Origin: Hymenobacter convexus | Lineage (GTDB): Bacteria; Bacteroidota; Bacteroidia; Cytophagales; Hymenobacteraceae | Length of the DNA stretch: 64,000 nt | NCBI RefSeq assembly: GCF_030580955.1 | Contig: NZ_JAUQON010000003.1 | Location: 434,001-498,000, forward strand | Reading direction: 5' to 3' | In this document: in pieces, positions 16,552 through 24,983 of the stretch | Layout: every line of letters begins with the position of its first letter | Numbering within the stretch: position 1 is the stretch's first letter | Notes under the pieces: model-generated | The model's database searches: none | Told to the model about the DNA's origin: nothing | Seen by the model: only the letters and a program-made list of their open reading frames with translations | Position numbers and translations under genes: made by a program

Positions 16552-18737
16552 CACAAGGCCTGATAAGTCACCACGTACTCGCTCCCTTTTTCCAGCTGCA
16601 GCTCATACTGCCCGCCGCCTTTTGCTACGATTTTGCCGCTTTTGCTGCTGGGTTTCGACTTGCTTTTGAAACGCAGTGTGCCGGTGCCACTCGCGCCGCG
16701 CACCTTGATTTGCCTGGCATCGCACCGCACCGTGATGTCGCCCTGCGGCGTGGGCACGGTGCCCTCCATCCACTGCAGGCCGCCGAGATTGGGCACGATT
16801 TCGTAGGTAGCGTAGCCGGGCGTGAGGGGTTTCACGCCGAGGTAGTACTTGCCAAGCAGATAAATCGGGCTGGCGCCCCAGGCGTGGCACAGGCTCTTGC
16901 CGAAGGGCCGGCCGTACATGGCCAGGTGCTCGGTGCCCTTTTTGGTGGGGTCGTATTCTTCCCAAAACGAGGTGGCGCCGAGGTCCAGCATGCCGCCCCA
17001 ATACGACTTCATTTCCTTGAGCACGTAGGGCTGCTCGCCCATCGCGCACAGGGCTTCCAGTTCGTAGAAGCGCATGTAGGGCGTCGTGATTTTGGGTACT
17101 TGCGGGTTCAGCAGCACCGATTTTTTCACCTGCTGTTCCTGCTCGGGGCTGAGGTAGTCGAAGAAGATAGCAAACATGTTGGCGTAGCGCGTCACGTTCT
17201 CAGTCGGCTGGCCGCCTACGCGGCTGTGCACCAGCGCGCCCTTGTCGGCGTTCCAGTAAGTGGCGAAGATTTTGGCTTTGAGGTCGGTGGCCAGCTGCTG
17301 GTATTTCTGCGCGCCCGCCTGGTCATCGACCAGCTTGGCGCACAAGGCCATGCTTTCGAGGCTGCGGCAGAGCAGCAACTGTTCGAAGCTCACTTCGCCC
17401 TTCTTGCTCAGGCCGTCGGCCCAATCGATGAACACCCAGTCGCCGGCCAGCCCTTCCATCAGCCCGTCCTTGTTGCGGCGGCCGAGGCAGTAGTCCATCA
17501 GGCTTTGCATGCGGGGGTAGAGCTGCTGCACCTGGGCCTTGTCGCCCGTGTATTGGTAGGCATCGTACACGCTGATGAACCAGTAAAAACTGTAGTCCAT
17601 GATGGTGTTGATGTGGCTGGTCACAGGGTCTTTGCCGCGCAGGGCAAACTGCGTACGGTTGACGGTCGGCGTGTCGAAGTAGAGGTAGTAGTTCATCAGG
17701 TAGCTCTGGTAGGCGTCGCCTGACCACACCCACCGGTCGCGCTTGATGCCGTCGATAAAAAACTCCCGCGTATTGAGGTGCATGGTGTAAGCCGCCACGT
17801 CCCAGATTTTATTCAGCTGCGCATCCGAGCAGCGGAATTTGCCCCGCTCCGCCACCGGCGCATACTCGTAGAGCAGCGATACCGAATCGAGGCTCACGCC
17901 CGCCTCCGGCCGAATATTCACGTAGCGAAACGCCTTCGATAAGATTGTCACCCGGTCGCCTTTCTGCGGCTGGTCTACGGTCAGGTATTCCAGCGTTTCG
18001 CAGGTTTCGGTGGCCAAGGCCTCCTCCTTCGACTCGCCAAAATACACCGCCACCTGGCCCTTGCCGCGCAGCCCGTGCAGCTTGATGTAGCCGAACGTTT
18101 CGCGGCCAAAATCAGCCACCAGGCCCTGCGCCGTGCGCTCCACGCGGGCCGCCCGGCGCACCTCCGTCGGCAGCTTAAAAGCCGAAGGCCGCGCCTCGGG
18201 GATGTCAAAATTCCAGGCGCCGGCCTGTAGCCAGGTGGTGCCCGACTGGTCCGAGGTTTTGCCCGAAGCGTCAATCCATTCTTTGTCCTCGTAGGTTACT
18301 AGCCACGAGGCATCGGACGCAATGGTTTTGCCGCGCACGAACACGGCCGGCGGCGTGGCCTGGTTGTAGACTTTGATATTAATCCGGTGTTTGCCAGCCG
18401 GTACCGTCAGGCGCGTGGGCGCGCCGGTCAGCGGCTTGCCGTCGAGCTTCACATTGTATTGCCCCTCGGCGCGCAGCTCCACTTCTTCGGGCTGCGCAAG
18501 GTCGAAATCCTTGTGAAAATCGATGAGTACATAATGGCTGTCCATCCGCCAGAACACCGGGAAGAACGTGCCGCGCTCGGTGCGGCGGTTCTGCATTTGG
18601 TTGCCCAGCCAGATTTCGTAGTCGCCGGGGTACCAAATCCAGGTGGCTTTGGAAGTGGCGGTTTGGGCTTGGGCGGAGGTTGCAAGAAGTAGCAAGAGCA
18701 ACACCGTCGCAACTCGTTTCAGGTATGGTTTTATCAT
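16551..18737 (-). CDS. GH78-family alpha-L-rhamnosidase, exported
   Basis: A 728-residue exported enzyme with signal peptide ending SAQAQ. An N-terminal beta-sandwich precedes an (alpha/alpha)6 barrel. FIDGIKRDRWVWSGDAYQ corresponds to the GH78 acid motif (Asp329 to Asp334 region), and SFWEEY supplies a glutamate as the likely general base. The C-terminal jelly roll (LGVKPLTPGYATYEIVPN) is also typical. GH78 cleaves alpha-L-rhamnosides. The protein is shorter and divergent from the second GH78 at 24984, so the two probably cleave different linkages. It is translationally coupled to the mutarotase gene. Confidence 0.82.
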   Translation of the reverse strand: MIKPYLKRVATVLLLLLLATSAQAQTATSKATWIWYPGDYEIWLGNQMQNRRTERGTFFPVFWRMDSHYVLIDFHKDFDLAQPEEVELRAEGQYNVKLDGKPLTGAPTRLTVPAGKHRINIKVYNQATPPAVFVRGKTIASDASWLVTYEDKEWIDASGKTSDQSGTTWLQAGAWNFDIPEARPSAFKLPTEVRRAARVERTAQGLVADFGRETFGYIKLHGLRGKGQVAVYFGESKEEALATETCETLEYLTVDQPQKGDRVTILSKAFRYVNIRPEAGVSLDSVSLLYEYAPVAERGKFRCSDAQLNKIWDVAAYTMHLNTREFFIDGIKRDRWVWSGDAYQSYLMNYYLYFDTPTVNRTQFALRGKDPVTSHINTIMDYSFYWFISVYDAYQYTGDKAQVQQLYPRMQSLMDYCLGRRNKDGLMEGLAGDWVFIDWADGLSKKGEVSFEQLLLCRSLESMALCAKLVDDQAGAQKYQQLATDLKAKIFATYWNADKGALVHSRVGGQPTENVTRYANMFAIFFDYLSPEQEQQVKKSVLLNPQVPKITTPYMRFYELEALCAMGEQPYVLKEMKSYWGGMLDLGATSFWEEYDPTKKGTEHLAMYGRPFGKSLCHAWGASPIYLLGKYYLGVKPLTPGYATYEIVPNLGGLQWMEGTVPTPQGDITVRCDARQIKVRGASGTGTLRFKSKSKPSSKSGKIVAKGGGQYELQLEKGSEYVVTYQAL

Positions 18738-18763
18738 CAGGTGGGTTGATGTTGTTCAGTGTT

Positions 18764-18857
18764 CGTCATGCAGAGTGCAGCGAAGCATCTCGCGGGGGGC
18801 AGTATCGACGCCTTTGCAACGAAGCACGCGAAACGCTTCGCCGCGCTCTGCATGACG
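18764..18857. repeat. Palindromic repeat, family R2
   Basis: Inverted repeat beginning CGTCATGCAGAGTGCAGCGA and ending GCTCTGCATGACG, with the R2 core GAAGCATCTCGC. The arms show several mismatches, so this is an older or diverged copy. It fills the gap between the GH141-like and GH78 genes. Confidence 0.85.
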
Positions 18858-18869
18858 TTCTTTAGTTGT

Positions 18870-20756
18870 TCATTTTTGGTTTGAAATTTTCCGCAAATCC
18901 AGATATCCTGCTTCCAACCCCGCTGCCTGCTTGATGGCCTCGCTCACCATTGGCCCGTTGTTCTTCCACACGTTGCCCGGCCCATTGGCATTGGCCAGGA
19001 ATTTCTCGGCCGGGCACCAGTTGTCCTGCACCGTGATGTTGGACGAGCCCTCGTCCAGATAGAGGTAAAACCAATGGTCGGGGTCGTGCACGTAGGGCGC
19101 GCGGCCGATTTCATCGACGCGGTTTTCGGTGATGACAGTGCCCGGCTGGGCCGAGAGGGTGTACACGCCCGCCACATCGTAGGTATGCTGGGCGTAGTGG
19201 TGGATGTAGTTGGCCTGCACGCGGTTGTCGCGCATGGCGTTGGCCGTTTTGGTCCAGCCCCAGCCCAGACTGATGCCGGTGTAGGGCACCTGCGCCACCT
19301 CGTTGTGCCGGATGGTGACGCCCCGCACGAAGCCCGCGGCGATGCCCACTGCGCCCCAATCCTCGTTGCCGCAGTCGGTGACGAAGTTGTTTTCTAGCAG
19401 CTCATTGGTGCAGATTTCCCGCTCGTCCTTTGGGTTGTAGGGCAGGTGCGTTTCCACACTTTCGTCGGAGAACTTGCCCACCTGCACGCCGTTCACGGCT
19501 ACGTCGCGTACAGTGCAGCCGCTGATTACGTCGTCGTGAGTGCCGCTTTGGTAGTCCAGCGCCGTGGCGCCCATGTGCAGGAACTGGCAGCGCTCGAAGC
19601 GAGTGTGGTGCGCGTTCTGCACCTCCACCCCGGCCGGCGGCCGGCCAATCCAGGCCTGGTTTTCGAGGCCGGCTTTGTCGGGGGTGCCGGGTTTAGCCAG
19701 CGAGTAGCCATCCAGCAAATACATGCCGGCCTGCAAGGGGACGTGGCCCTGCTCCGAGGGCCGCAGCCAAGTAGTGTAGGCGAAAGTCAGGCCTTTGAAT
19801 TGCACGTAGCTCACCGGCTGGTCGAGGGTGCCGGCCAGCCGCACCACCGTTTCCAGGGCCGGCGCTACCACTTGGGCAGTGGCCAGGTTTTCGCTGGCGC
19901 GGGGCCAGTAATATACCTGCCCGTGTGGCGCGTCATAAAACCATTCGCCGGGCTGGTCGAGTAGCTCGATGGCATTGGTGAGGTAAAAGGCGGAACTGCC
20001 GTTTTTGCCGTTGATGATGGGCCGCGGCCAGGGGTGCTCGAACTGGATGCGGCTTTCGGGCTCTTGAAACGTCACGCGGACTTTGTCGCCCTGCACGGTT
20101 AGGGTTTTCACGCGCAGCACGTTCACAGCCCACATTTGGTGCAGCACCATTTCAAGCTGGCCGGGCTGTTTCACGCCACCTAGGGCGGGGGCTGGCACAG
20201 CGGTTTCGCGCTTATCGGTGTCCCAGGTGAGCAGGCGGGGCAGGCTGTCGTTGTTGGGAGTGCGGGCGCGGGTGGTTTTGCGGCCGTTCACCCACAGCTG
20301 GCGAAAGTTGAGGGCCCGGCCCGCCAGCAGCGGCGCAGCGGCCACCCATACCTTTCCCTGCGCCGCAGCCGGCAAGCCGGCAATTTTGCCAACTGCTTTG
20401 TGCCAGCCCGTTACCACTACGCCGCCGCTCAGCACCGGGCGCTCGCCGGGCGCGGCGGATACCACCGTGGGGCTGGCGGCCGTGCCCGCGTCTTCGGGGC
20501 GAAAAAACCACGGTTCCGTCAGTCGGTACTCGCCACCCTTCAGCCAGATATGCACGCCATCGGCCACGGAGGCATCGTGCAGGCGGCGCAGGTCGCGGGC
20601 TTGGCGCAGGGCGGCATTTGGGGTGGCCAGCGGCTGGGCCTGGGTCCCCGGGTTGCGGTCAGAGCCGGTGGGCGACACCCAGATGTCGGCGGCGTGGGCT
20701 GGCGCGGCACTTAGCAGGCTGAGAGTAAACAGGTTTAGAATAACGGTTCGTGTCAT
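18870..20756 (-). CDS. GH141-like right-handed beta-helix glycosidase, exported
   Basis: A 628-residue exported protein. IWVSPTGSDRNPGTQAQPL at the mature N-terminus, then WLKGGEYRLTEPWFFRPEDAG and GERPVLSGGVVVTGW, is the layout of GH141 and related parallel beta-helix enzymes. Repeated helix-coil lines follow (AHHTRFERCQFLHMGATALD, SGCTVRDVAVNGVQVG). In Bacteroides RG-II loci GH141 is an alpha-L-fucosidase; xylanase activity is known elsewhere in the family. The start codon ATGAC is the end of an R1 repeat and opens directly into a good signal peptide (TRTVILNLFTLSLLS… AHA). The exact GH family cannot be proved by eye. Confidence 0.72.
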   Translation of the reverse strand: MTRTVILNLFTLSLLSAAPAHAADIWVSPTGSDRNPGTQAQPLATPNAALRQARDLRRLHDASVADGVHIWLKGGEYRLTEPWFFRPEDAGTAASPTVVSAAPGERPVLSGGVVVTGWHKAVGKIAGLPAAAQGKVWVAAAPLLAGRALNFRQLWVNGRKTTRARTPNNDSLPRLLTWDTDKRETAVPAPALGGVKQPGQLEMVLHQMWAVNVLRVKTLTVQGDKVRVTFQEPESRIQFEHPWPRPIINGKNGSSAFYLTNAIELLDQPGEWFYDAPHGQVYYWPRASENLATAQVVAPALETVVRLAGTLDQPVSYVQFKGLTFAYTTWLRPSEQGHVPLQAGMYLLDGYSLAKPGTPDKAGLENQAWIGRPPAGVEVQNAHHTRFERCQFLHMGATALDYQSGTHDDVISGCTVRDVAVNGVQVGKFSDESVETHLPYNPKDEREICTNELLENNFVTDCGNEDWGAVGIAAGFVRGVTIRHNEVAQVPYTGISLGWGWTKTANAMRDNRVQANYIHHYAQHTYDVAGVYTLSAQPGTVITENRVDEIGRAPYVHDPDHWFYLYLDEGSSNITVQDNWCPAEKFLANANGPGNVWKNNGPMVSEAIKQAAGLEAGYLDLRKISNQK

Positions 20757-20846
20757 GCTGAGCGAAGTCGAAGCATCTCTACCGCTTCGTTAAAATCATT
20801 AAGATTAGTATTGAGGTAGAGATGCTTCGACTTCGCTCAGCATGAC
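20752..20846. repeat. Palindromic repeat, family R1, supplying a start codon
   Basis: Inverted repeat beginning GTCATGCTGAGCGAAGTCGA and ending TCGACTTCGCTCAGCATGAC. The terminal CAT at 20754-20756 is the start codon of the GH141-like gene on the - strand, so the element overlaps the coding region by five bases. Confidence 0.92.
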
Positions 20847-20860
20847 AACCCTATTTGCAT

Positions 20861-22258
20861 TTATCGAGCAGCCGTTGCCTTAGTAAAAACCGTCTGCAAG
20901 TCCTCGAAGCTGTGTAGCGCATTAGCTGGCAGCCCCTCCCCTTTCGGCCCGAAAACGCGCTGCGCTTCCTCCTTCTCGATGGTCACTTTTGACTCGTCCA
21001 GCTTGCCGGTTTTATCCTCCGCGGCAGCCAAATTCAGCCCTAGGTTCTTGGCCAAGAACTTATACATGGCCTGGCGTTTTGAGGGACCGTAGTCGTGGCC
21101 TTCCTTGGGCAGATGGGTGTTTTGCACGAGGTCGGTTTTGCCGTAGTAGCCGTAGATTTTTTGGAGGTAGGGATAGGCGACTTCGGGCGTCTGGGCGGTC
21201 CAGTCGCCGCCGTCGGTGATGGCGAGTTGGGGGCGGGGGGCGGCCATGGCGGCGATTTCGGCGTTGTTGGTGCCGTTGCCGCAGAGATGCACGGGCTGGC
21301 CGCTTTCGCAGGGGCAGCCGCCACTGTGATAGGTTGAGAGCATCACCACCGGCACGCTCACCTTGATGCGGTCATCCAAGGCCGTGAGCAGCATGGTTTG
21401 GCTGCCGCCGCCCGAGCCGCCGGTGATGGCCACGCGAGTTTTGTCGGCATCTTTCAGCGACAGCAGGTAGTCCAGCGCCCGCTCGCCGTTCAGGGCCTGC
21501 ACCGTCATAGCGAGGCTGCGGCGGTGGTCTTCACCCTTGAATTGCAGCAGTGACTCGCCCCAGGCAAACAGGTCGTAGCTGTACACCATCGCGCCCATGC
21601 GGGCCAGCGTGGCGCAGCGCAACTGCGCATCGGCCCGGTAGCGGCCGTCGCCGAAGTGCCCGTCGGGACTGATAACAACCGGGATTTTACCCTTGGCCTT
21701 GATGGGCTTGTAAAGCGAGCCCGTCATATAGTAGCCCGGCAGCGTCTCGATGGCCACGTTCTCCACAGTGTAGCCGTCGAATTGTCGTTTGTTAGTAATA
21801 ATAGGCTTGCTGGCCGGTTTGGCAGGCATGGGCGACAGCCGCAGCGCCGACCACATGCAGCTGCGCAACTCGGCTTTGCGCTTCTCCCAGGTGGCCGCAT
21901 CGTGGTACTGGCTGGCCAGTTGCGCCAGCTGGGCGGCGCCTTCGTCGGGCGTTTTGAGGTGGTATTGGAAGGTTTTGAGCTTGTAGGTTTTGTCGCCGGT
22001 TTTTGCCGCTTGGTAGTCGAATGGGGCCAGCACGCTGCGCAAGGTTTCATCCACGTCGGGGCGGAAGCGCCACTCGGCGTAGGTCACGTACTTGTCCTTC
22101 ACCATGGCCGCGTCGGGCCTGATTTTCACCCCGTAGCGCTGCTGAATCTCCTCCAGCACCTGCTGCAACGGCTCGCGGTACTGGTCGTCGGAGTTTTGCG
22201 CCTGGGCGGCAGTAGTGAGGAAAAGTAAGCCGATGAGCAGGCGGAAGATTCGGGACAT
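20861..22258 (-). CDS. Alpha/beta-hydrolase esterase with STN-like N-terminal domain, exported
   Basis: A 465-residue exported protein, signal peptide ending AAQAQ. Residues about 30-105 (PLQQVLEEIQQRYGVKI, VDETLRSVLAPFDYQAAKTG, YKLK) resemble the short STN/DUF4974 domain usually found on TonB receptors and secretins. The rest is an acetylxylan-esterase-like hydrolase: PVVISPDGHFG before the first helix, the nucleophile elbow GGSGGGSQ, an Asp in ITDGGD and a His in KEGHDYGPS. It probably removes acetyl or other ester groups from pectin fragments. The ATG at 22258 is chosen because the signal peptide begins there; upstream codons run towards the R1 repeat. The receptor-like domain on an esterase is unusual. 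Confidence 0.78.
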   Translation of the reverse strand: MSRIFRLLIGLLFLTTAAQAQNSDDQYREPLQQVLEEIQQRYGVKIRPDAAMVKDKYVTYAEWRFRPDVDETLRSVLAPFDYQAAKTGDKTYKLKTFQYHLKTPDEGAAQLAQLASQYHDAATWEKRKAELRSCMWSALRLSPMPAKPASKPIITNKRQFDGYTVENVAIETLPGYYMTGSLYKPIKAKGKIPVVISPDGHFGDGRYRADAQLRCATLARMGAMVYSYDLFAWGESLLQFKGEDHRRSLAMTVQALNGERALDYLLSLKDADKTRVAITGGSGGGSQTMLLTALDDRIKVSVPVVMLSTYHSGGCPCESGQPVHLCGNGTNNAEIAAMAAPRPQLAITDGGDWTAQTPEVAYPYLQKIYGYYGKTDLVQNTHLPKEGHDYGPSKRQAMYKFLAKNLGLNLAAAEDKTGKLDESKVTIEKEEAQRVFGPKGEGLPANALHSFEDLQTVFTKATAAR

Positions 22259-22289
22259 GGGTGGGAATGTGAGTTCAAGCAGAAAAAAG

Positions 22290-22395
22290 GTCATGCTGAG
22301 CGGAGCGCAGCGCAGTCGAAGCATCTCTACCGCTTCGTTGCTAGCTTCAGGAGTTAGTATTGAGGTAGAGATGCTTCGACTGCGCTCAGCATGAC
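22290..22395. repeat. Palindromic repeat, family R1, with flanking A6/T6 tracts
   Basis: Inverted repeat beginning GTCATGCTGAGC and ending GCTCAGCATGAC; the left arm has the extra GGAGCGCAGC seen in the copy at 3146. A run of six A lies just outside the left end and six T just outside the right, so transcripts in either direction would form a hairpin followed by a U run, as in an intrinsic terminator. Confidence 0.92.
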
Positions 22396-22431
22396 GGACT
22401 TTTTTGGTTGACGTTCTGGTTTATCGTGCAG

Positions 22432-23562
22432 TTAATCCTTTGTAATCTCCGCCTCACCCACCGGCGCTTTGTAGCCTTTCATAGCCGGCCACACGCCGTT
22501 TTCAATCTTCACCAGCTTCATCTTTTTGGGGTCGAGCACGGCATGCTTGATGCGCTGACGGCGCCAGGTGTACACGAAATGCACCAGCCCGTCCTTAGTC
22601 TGAATCACCGACGGGTATGAGTACTGGCTGATGGGCGAGTCCTCCAGAATGGCCACCGCGTACCACTCTTTGCCATCCTTCGACACGGCCACGTTGAGCG
22701 GGGTGCGGGGGCCTTTGGCGAGGGTGCCGGGTGGCAACACGTGGTTGTACACCAGCAGTTGGCGGCCGTCTTTCAGCGTCACGGCGTCGGTGCCGGAGTT
22801 GTTGTTGGGCAGGGTGGTTTTCGCCAGCGGTGACCAGGTTTTGCCCTGGTCCGTGGACCATGTTTCCAGAATGGCGCGGTCGCGGCTGCGGCAGAGGGCT
22901 TGCAGGCGGCCATCCTTGTGAAAGAGGATGCTGGGCTGAATCGCGCCTTGGGTCGTGCCGTTGGGCACGGGCTCGGTCTTCGTCCAGGTCTTGCCAAAAT
23001 CCGGCGAGGCCTCGAAATGCACCAGCCATCCTCCCGTGCCCTCGGTGCTGGTGGGCGACAGCAGCGTGCCGTTTTTCAGCAGCACTGGCTTGTTTTTCAC
23101 CGGCCCGATGTAACCCTCCGGCAGCGCCTGGGCCGCCGACCATGTCAGTCCGTTGTCCTTGGAGGTGCGCACCCAGCCATTCCATTCCGAGGGTTTTGGG
23201 CCGATTTTATAATACAGCTGCAACTCGCCGCCCGGCACCTGGTACAGCACTGGGTTCCAGGTGGGGTAACGCAGGGTTTCGCTCTGCACGCCGTTGGCCA
23301 CCTCCACGGGGGCGGTCCACTTGCCGTTTTCCTGCCGGCTCACCCAAATGCCCACGTCCGGGTTGCGCTCTTTGGTACCGCCAAACCACGCGGCTACGAG
23401 GCCCTTCGGCGTCTCGGCGATGGTGGCGGCGTGGCTCTCGGGGAAGGGTGCTTTTTCGAAGATGAATTCGTCGGTGACGATGCCCTGTTTCCACGGCTGC
23501 GTTTGGGCCGATGCGCCGTACGCGAGCAGCCCGAAGGCCAGTAGCAAAATGGGGTTTCTCAT
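22432..23562 (-). CDS. Sialidase-like Asp-box beta-propeller, exported
   Basis: A 376-residue exported protein, signal peptide ending GASAQ. Four Asp-box style repeats are visible (SKDNGLTWS, SPDFGKTWT, STDQGKTWS, SKDGKEW), with an arginine-rich CRSRDR segment, a layout shared with GH33 and related propeller hydrolases. In a pectin locus, a sialidase-like fold more probably attacks a 2-keto-3-deoxy sugar (Kdo or Dha in RG-II) than sialic acid (inference). It lies 25 bases upstream-side of the esterase block and follows GH105 in the same operon. Confidence 0.75.
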   Translation of the reverse strand: MRNPILLLAFGLLAYGASAQTQPWKQGIVTDEFIFEKAPFPESHAATIAETPKGLVAAWFGGTKERNPDVGIWVSRQENGKWTAPVEVANGVQSETLRYPTWNPVLYQVPGGELQLYYKIGPKPSEWNGWVRTSKDNGLTWSAAQALPEGYIGPVKNKPVLLKNGTLLSPTSTEGTGGWLVHFEASPDFGKTWTKTEPVPNGTTQGAIQPSILFHKDGRLQALCRSRDRAILETWSTDQGKTWSPLAKTTLPNNNSGTDAVTLKDGRQLLVYNHVLPPGTLAKGPRTPLNVAVSKDGKEWYAVAILEDSPISQYSYPSVIQTKDGLVHFVYTWRRQRIKHAVLDPKKMKLVKIENGVWPAMKGYKAPVGEAEITKD

Positions 23563-23587
23563 GGCGATACTTGGATGGCCGGAGCCG

Positions 23588-24811
23588 CTATTTGTTAAGT
23601 TCGAGGCTGGCCAGGATGAACGGCCCCACCCCTTTCAGGTCGTTGATTTTGATGCGCTCGCCCACGTAGTATTCGTAGGAGCCGTTGCGCTCGGTGCCGG
23701 GACCTAGGCCGGCAACTTCGCACACTTGCAGCAGGTTGAGCTCGCCGTCGGGCTGGGTTTTGATAAGCTTGGACGTGATGCCATCGAAGCCTTTTTGAGC
23801 CACCGGGCGGTACTTCTTGTTGAGGTAGCCCTTGTTCACGCCCTTGGCTAGTGTGTACACGAACATGCATGAGGCCGACGCTTCCAGGTAGTTGCCGGGC
23901 TGGCCGCCCTTGTCCACCACCTGGTACCAAAGGCCGCTGGCGGGGTCCTGGTATTTCTGGATGGCCACGGCCAATTGGTCGAGCACTTGCACCAGCTTGG
24001 GGCGGTCGGGGTGCTTGGCGGGCAGGTAGTCGAGCACATCGACCAGGGCCATGCCGTACCAGCCGATGGCGCGGCCCCAAAAGTTGGGCGACTGTCCGGT
24101 TTGGGTGTTGGCCCAAGCTTGCACGTGCTTCTCGTCCCAGCCGTGGTAGAGCAGGCCGGTTTTGGGGTCGCGCAGGTGCTTTTCGAGCAGCAACAGCTGC
24201 TTGGCCGCCTCATCAAAACCAGCCGGCTCCTTGAAAAACGCCGCGTACTGCGCCACGAATGGGCTGGCCATGTAGGCGCCATCGAGCCACATCTGGCTGG
24301 GGTACTTCTTCTTGTGCCAGTAGCCGCCGTCGGTGGTTTGGGGCTGTTGCTGAAGCTCCGTGTGCAGCTTCTGGAGAGCTATTTTATACTTCTCCTGCTT
24401 GGTATCGGTGTAGAGCTGAAACAAGAGCTTGCCCGAGTTGATATTGTCGAGGCTGTTGTCCAGCGGCTTGTAGTCTTTGTTGTGAATCTCGCCCTGAGCG
24501 TCCACCATCTTGTCGCCGTACTGCTGCAAGGCGGTGCGCAGGCGCGGGTCGTGGTTCTGGTGCTCAAGAGCTTCCAGCGAATGCATCAGCAGTCCCTGGG
24601 TGTAGCCCCAGGAGTCACCTAGGTTAGGGTCTTGCAGCCACGGGCTCCGCTTCAGCACCGACAGCGCCATGCGCTCCGACCACTTGGCGGTGGCGGGGAT
24701 TTGCGTGGCGGTGGGCGTTGGAGTTTGAGCGTTGGCAGTAAGCGGGCCAGCTAGTAGCAGGCCCACCCCGATTGCTGCTTTCAGCTTCTTTACAAATAAG
24801 ATTTTATTCAT
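23588..24811 (-). CDS. GH105 unsaturated rhamnogalacturonyl/galacturonyl hydrolase, exported
   Basis: A 407-residue exported (alpha/alpha)6-barrel enzyme, signal peptide ending TANAQ. The motifs DSWGYTQGLLMHSLEAL, GYWHKKKYPSQMWLDGAYM (with the catalytic-type Asp of YteR/YesR) and FWGRAIGWYGMALVDVLDYL identify GH105. The family removes the 4,5-unsaturated uronic acid left by pectin lyases, acting after a PL1 such as the one at 39596. The ATG at 24811 is used; an upstream TTG adds only two residues. The next gene downstream starts 25 bases later. Confidence 0.92.
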   Translation of the reverse strand: MNKILFVKKLKAAIGVGLLLAGPLTANAQTPTPTATQIPATAKWSERMALSVLKRSPWLQDPNLGDSWGYTQGLLMHSLEALEHQNHDPRLRTALQQYGDKMVDAQGEIHNKDYKPLDNSLDNINSGKLLFQLYTDTKQEKYKIALQKLHTELQQQPQTTDGGYWHKKKYPSQMWLDGAYMASPFVAQYAAFFKEPAGFDEAAKQLLLLEKHLRDPKTGLLYHGWDEKHVQAWANTQTGQSPNFWGRAIGWYGMALVDVLDYLPAKHPDRPKLVQVLDQLAVAIQKYQDPASGLWYQVVDKGGQPGNYLEASASCMFVYTLAKGVNKGYLNKKYRPVAQKGFDGITSKLIKTQPDGELNLLQVCEVAGLGPGTERNGSYEYYVGERIKINDLKGVGPFILASLELNK

Positions 24812-24828
24812 TAACAAAAATTCTTAAT

Positions 24829-24969
24829 CGTCATGCAGAGCATTCTGCGCATCAAGCAGAGACGAAGCATCTCGCGTGGGGTAGTAATTCAATCGTTGCA
24901 ACGTCATTGGTTAGTGCAGCACGCGAGATACTTCGTCTCTGCTTGATGCGCAGAATGCTCTGCATGACG
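24829..24969. repeat. Palindromic repeat, family R2, long form
   Basis: Longest palindrome of the window: arms of about 49 bases, beginning CGTCATGCAGAGCATTCTGC and ending GCAGAATGCTCTGCATGACG, with one or two mismatches. It carries an arm insertion (CATTCTGCGCATCAAG) relative to short R2, mirrored in the other arm. The loop has GTAGTAATTCAATCG, shared with the copy at 46168. Confidence 0.93.
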
Positions 24970-24983
24970 TTCTTTTTCAGTTC

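Noticed and set aside
22432..23562. True sialidase function for the Asp-box protein
   Set aside because: The fold is supported, but no N-acetylneuraminate catabolic genes accompany it, and the whole context is plant pectin; only the fold is claimed.
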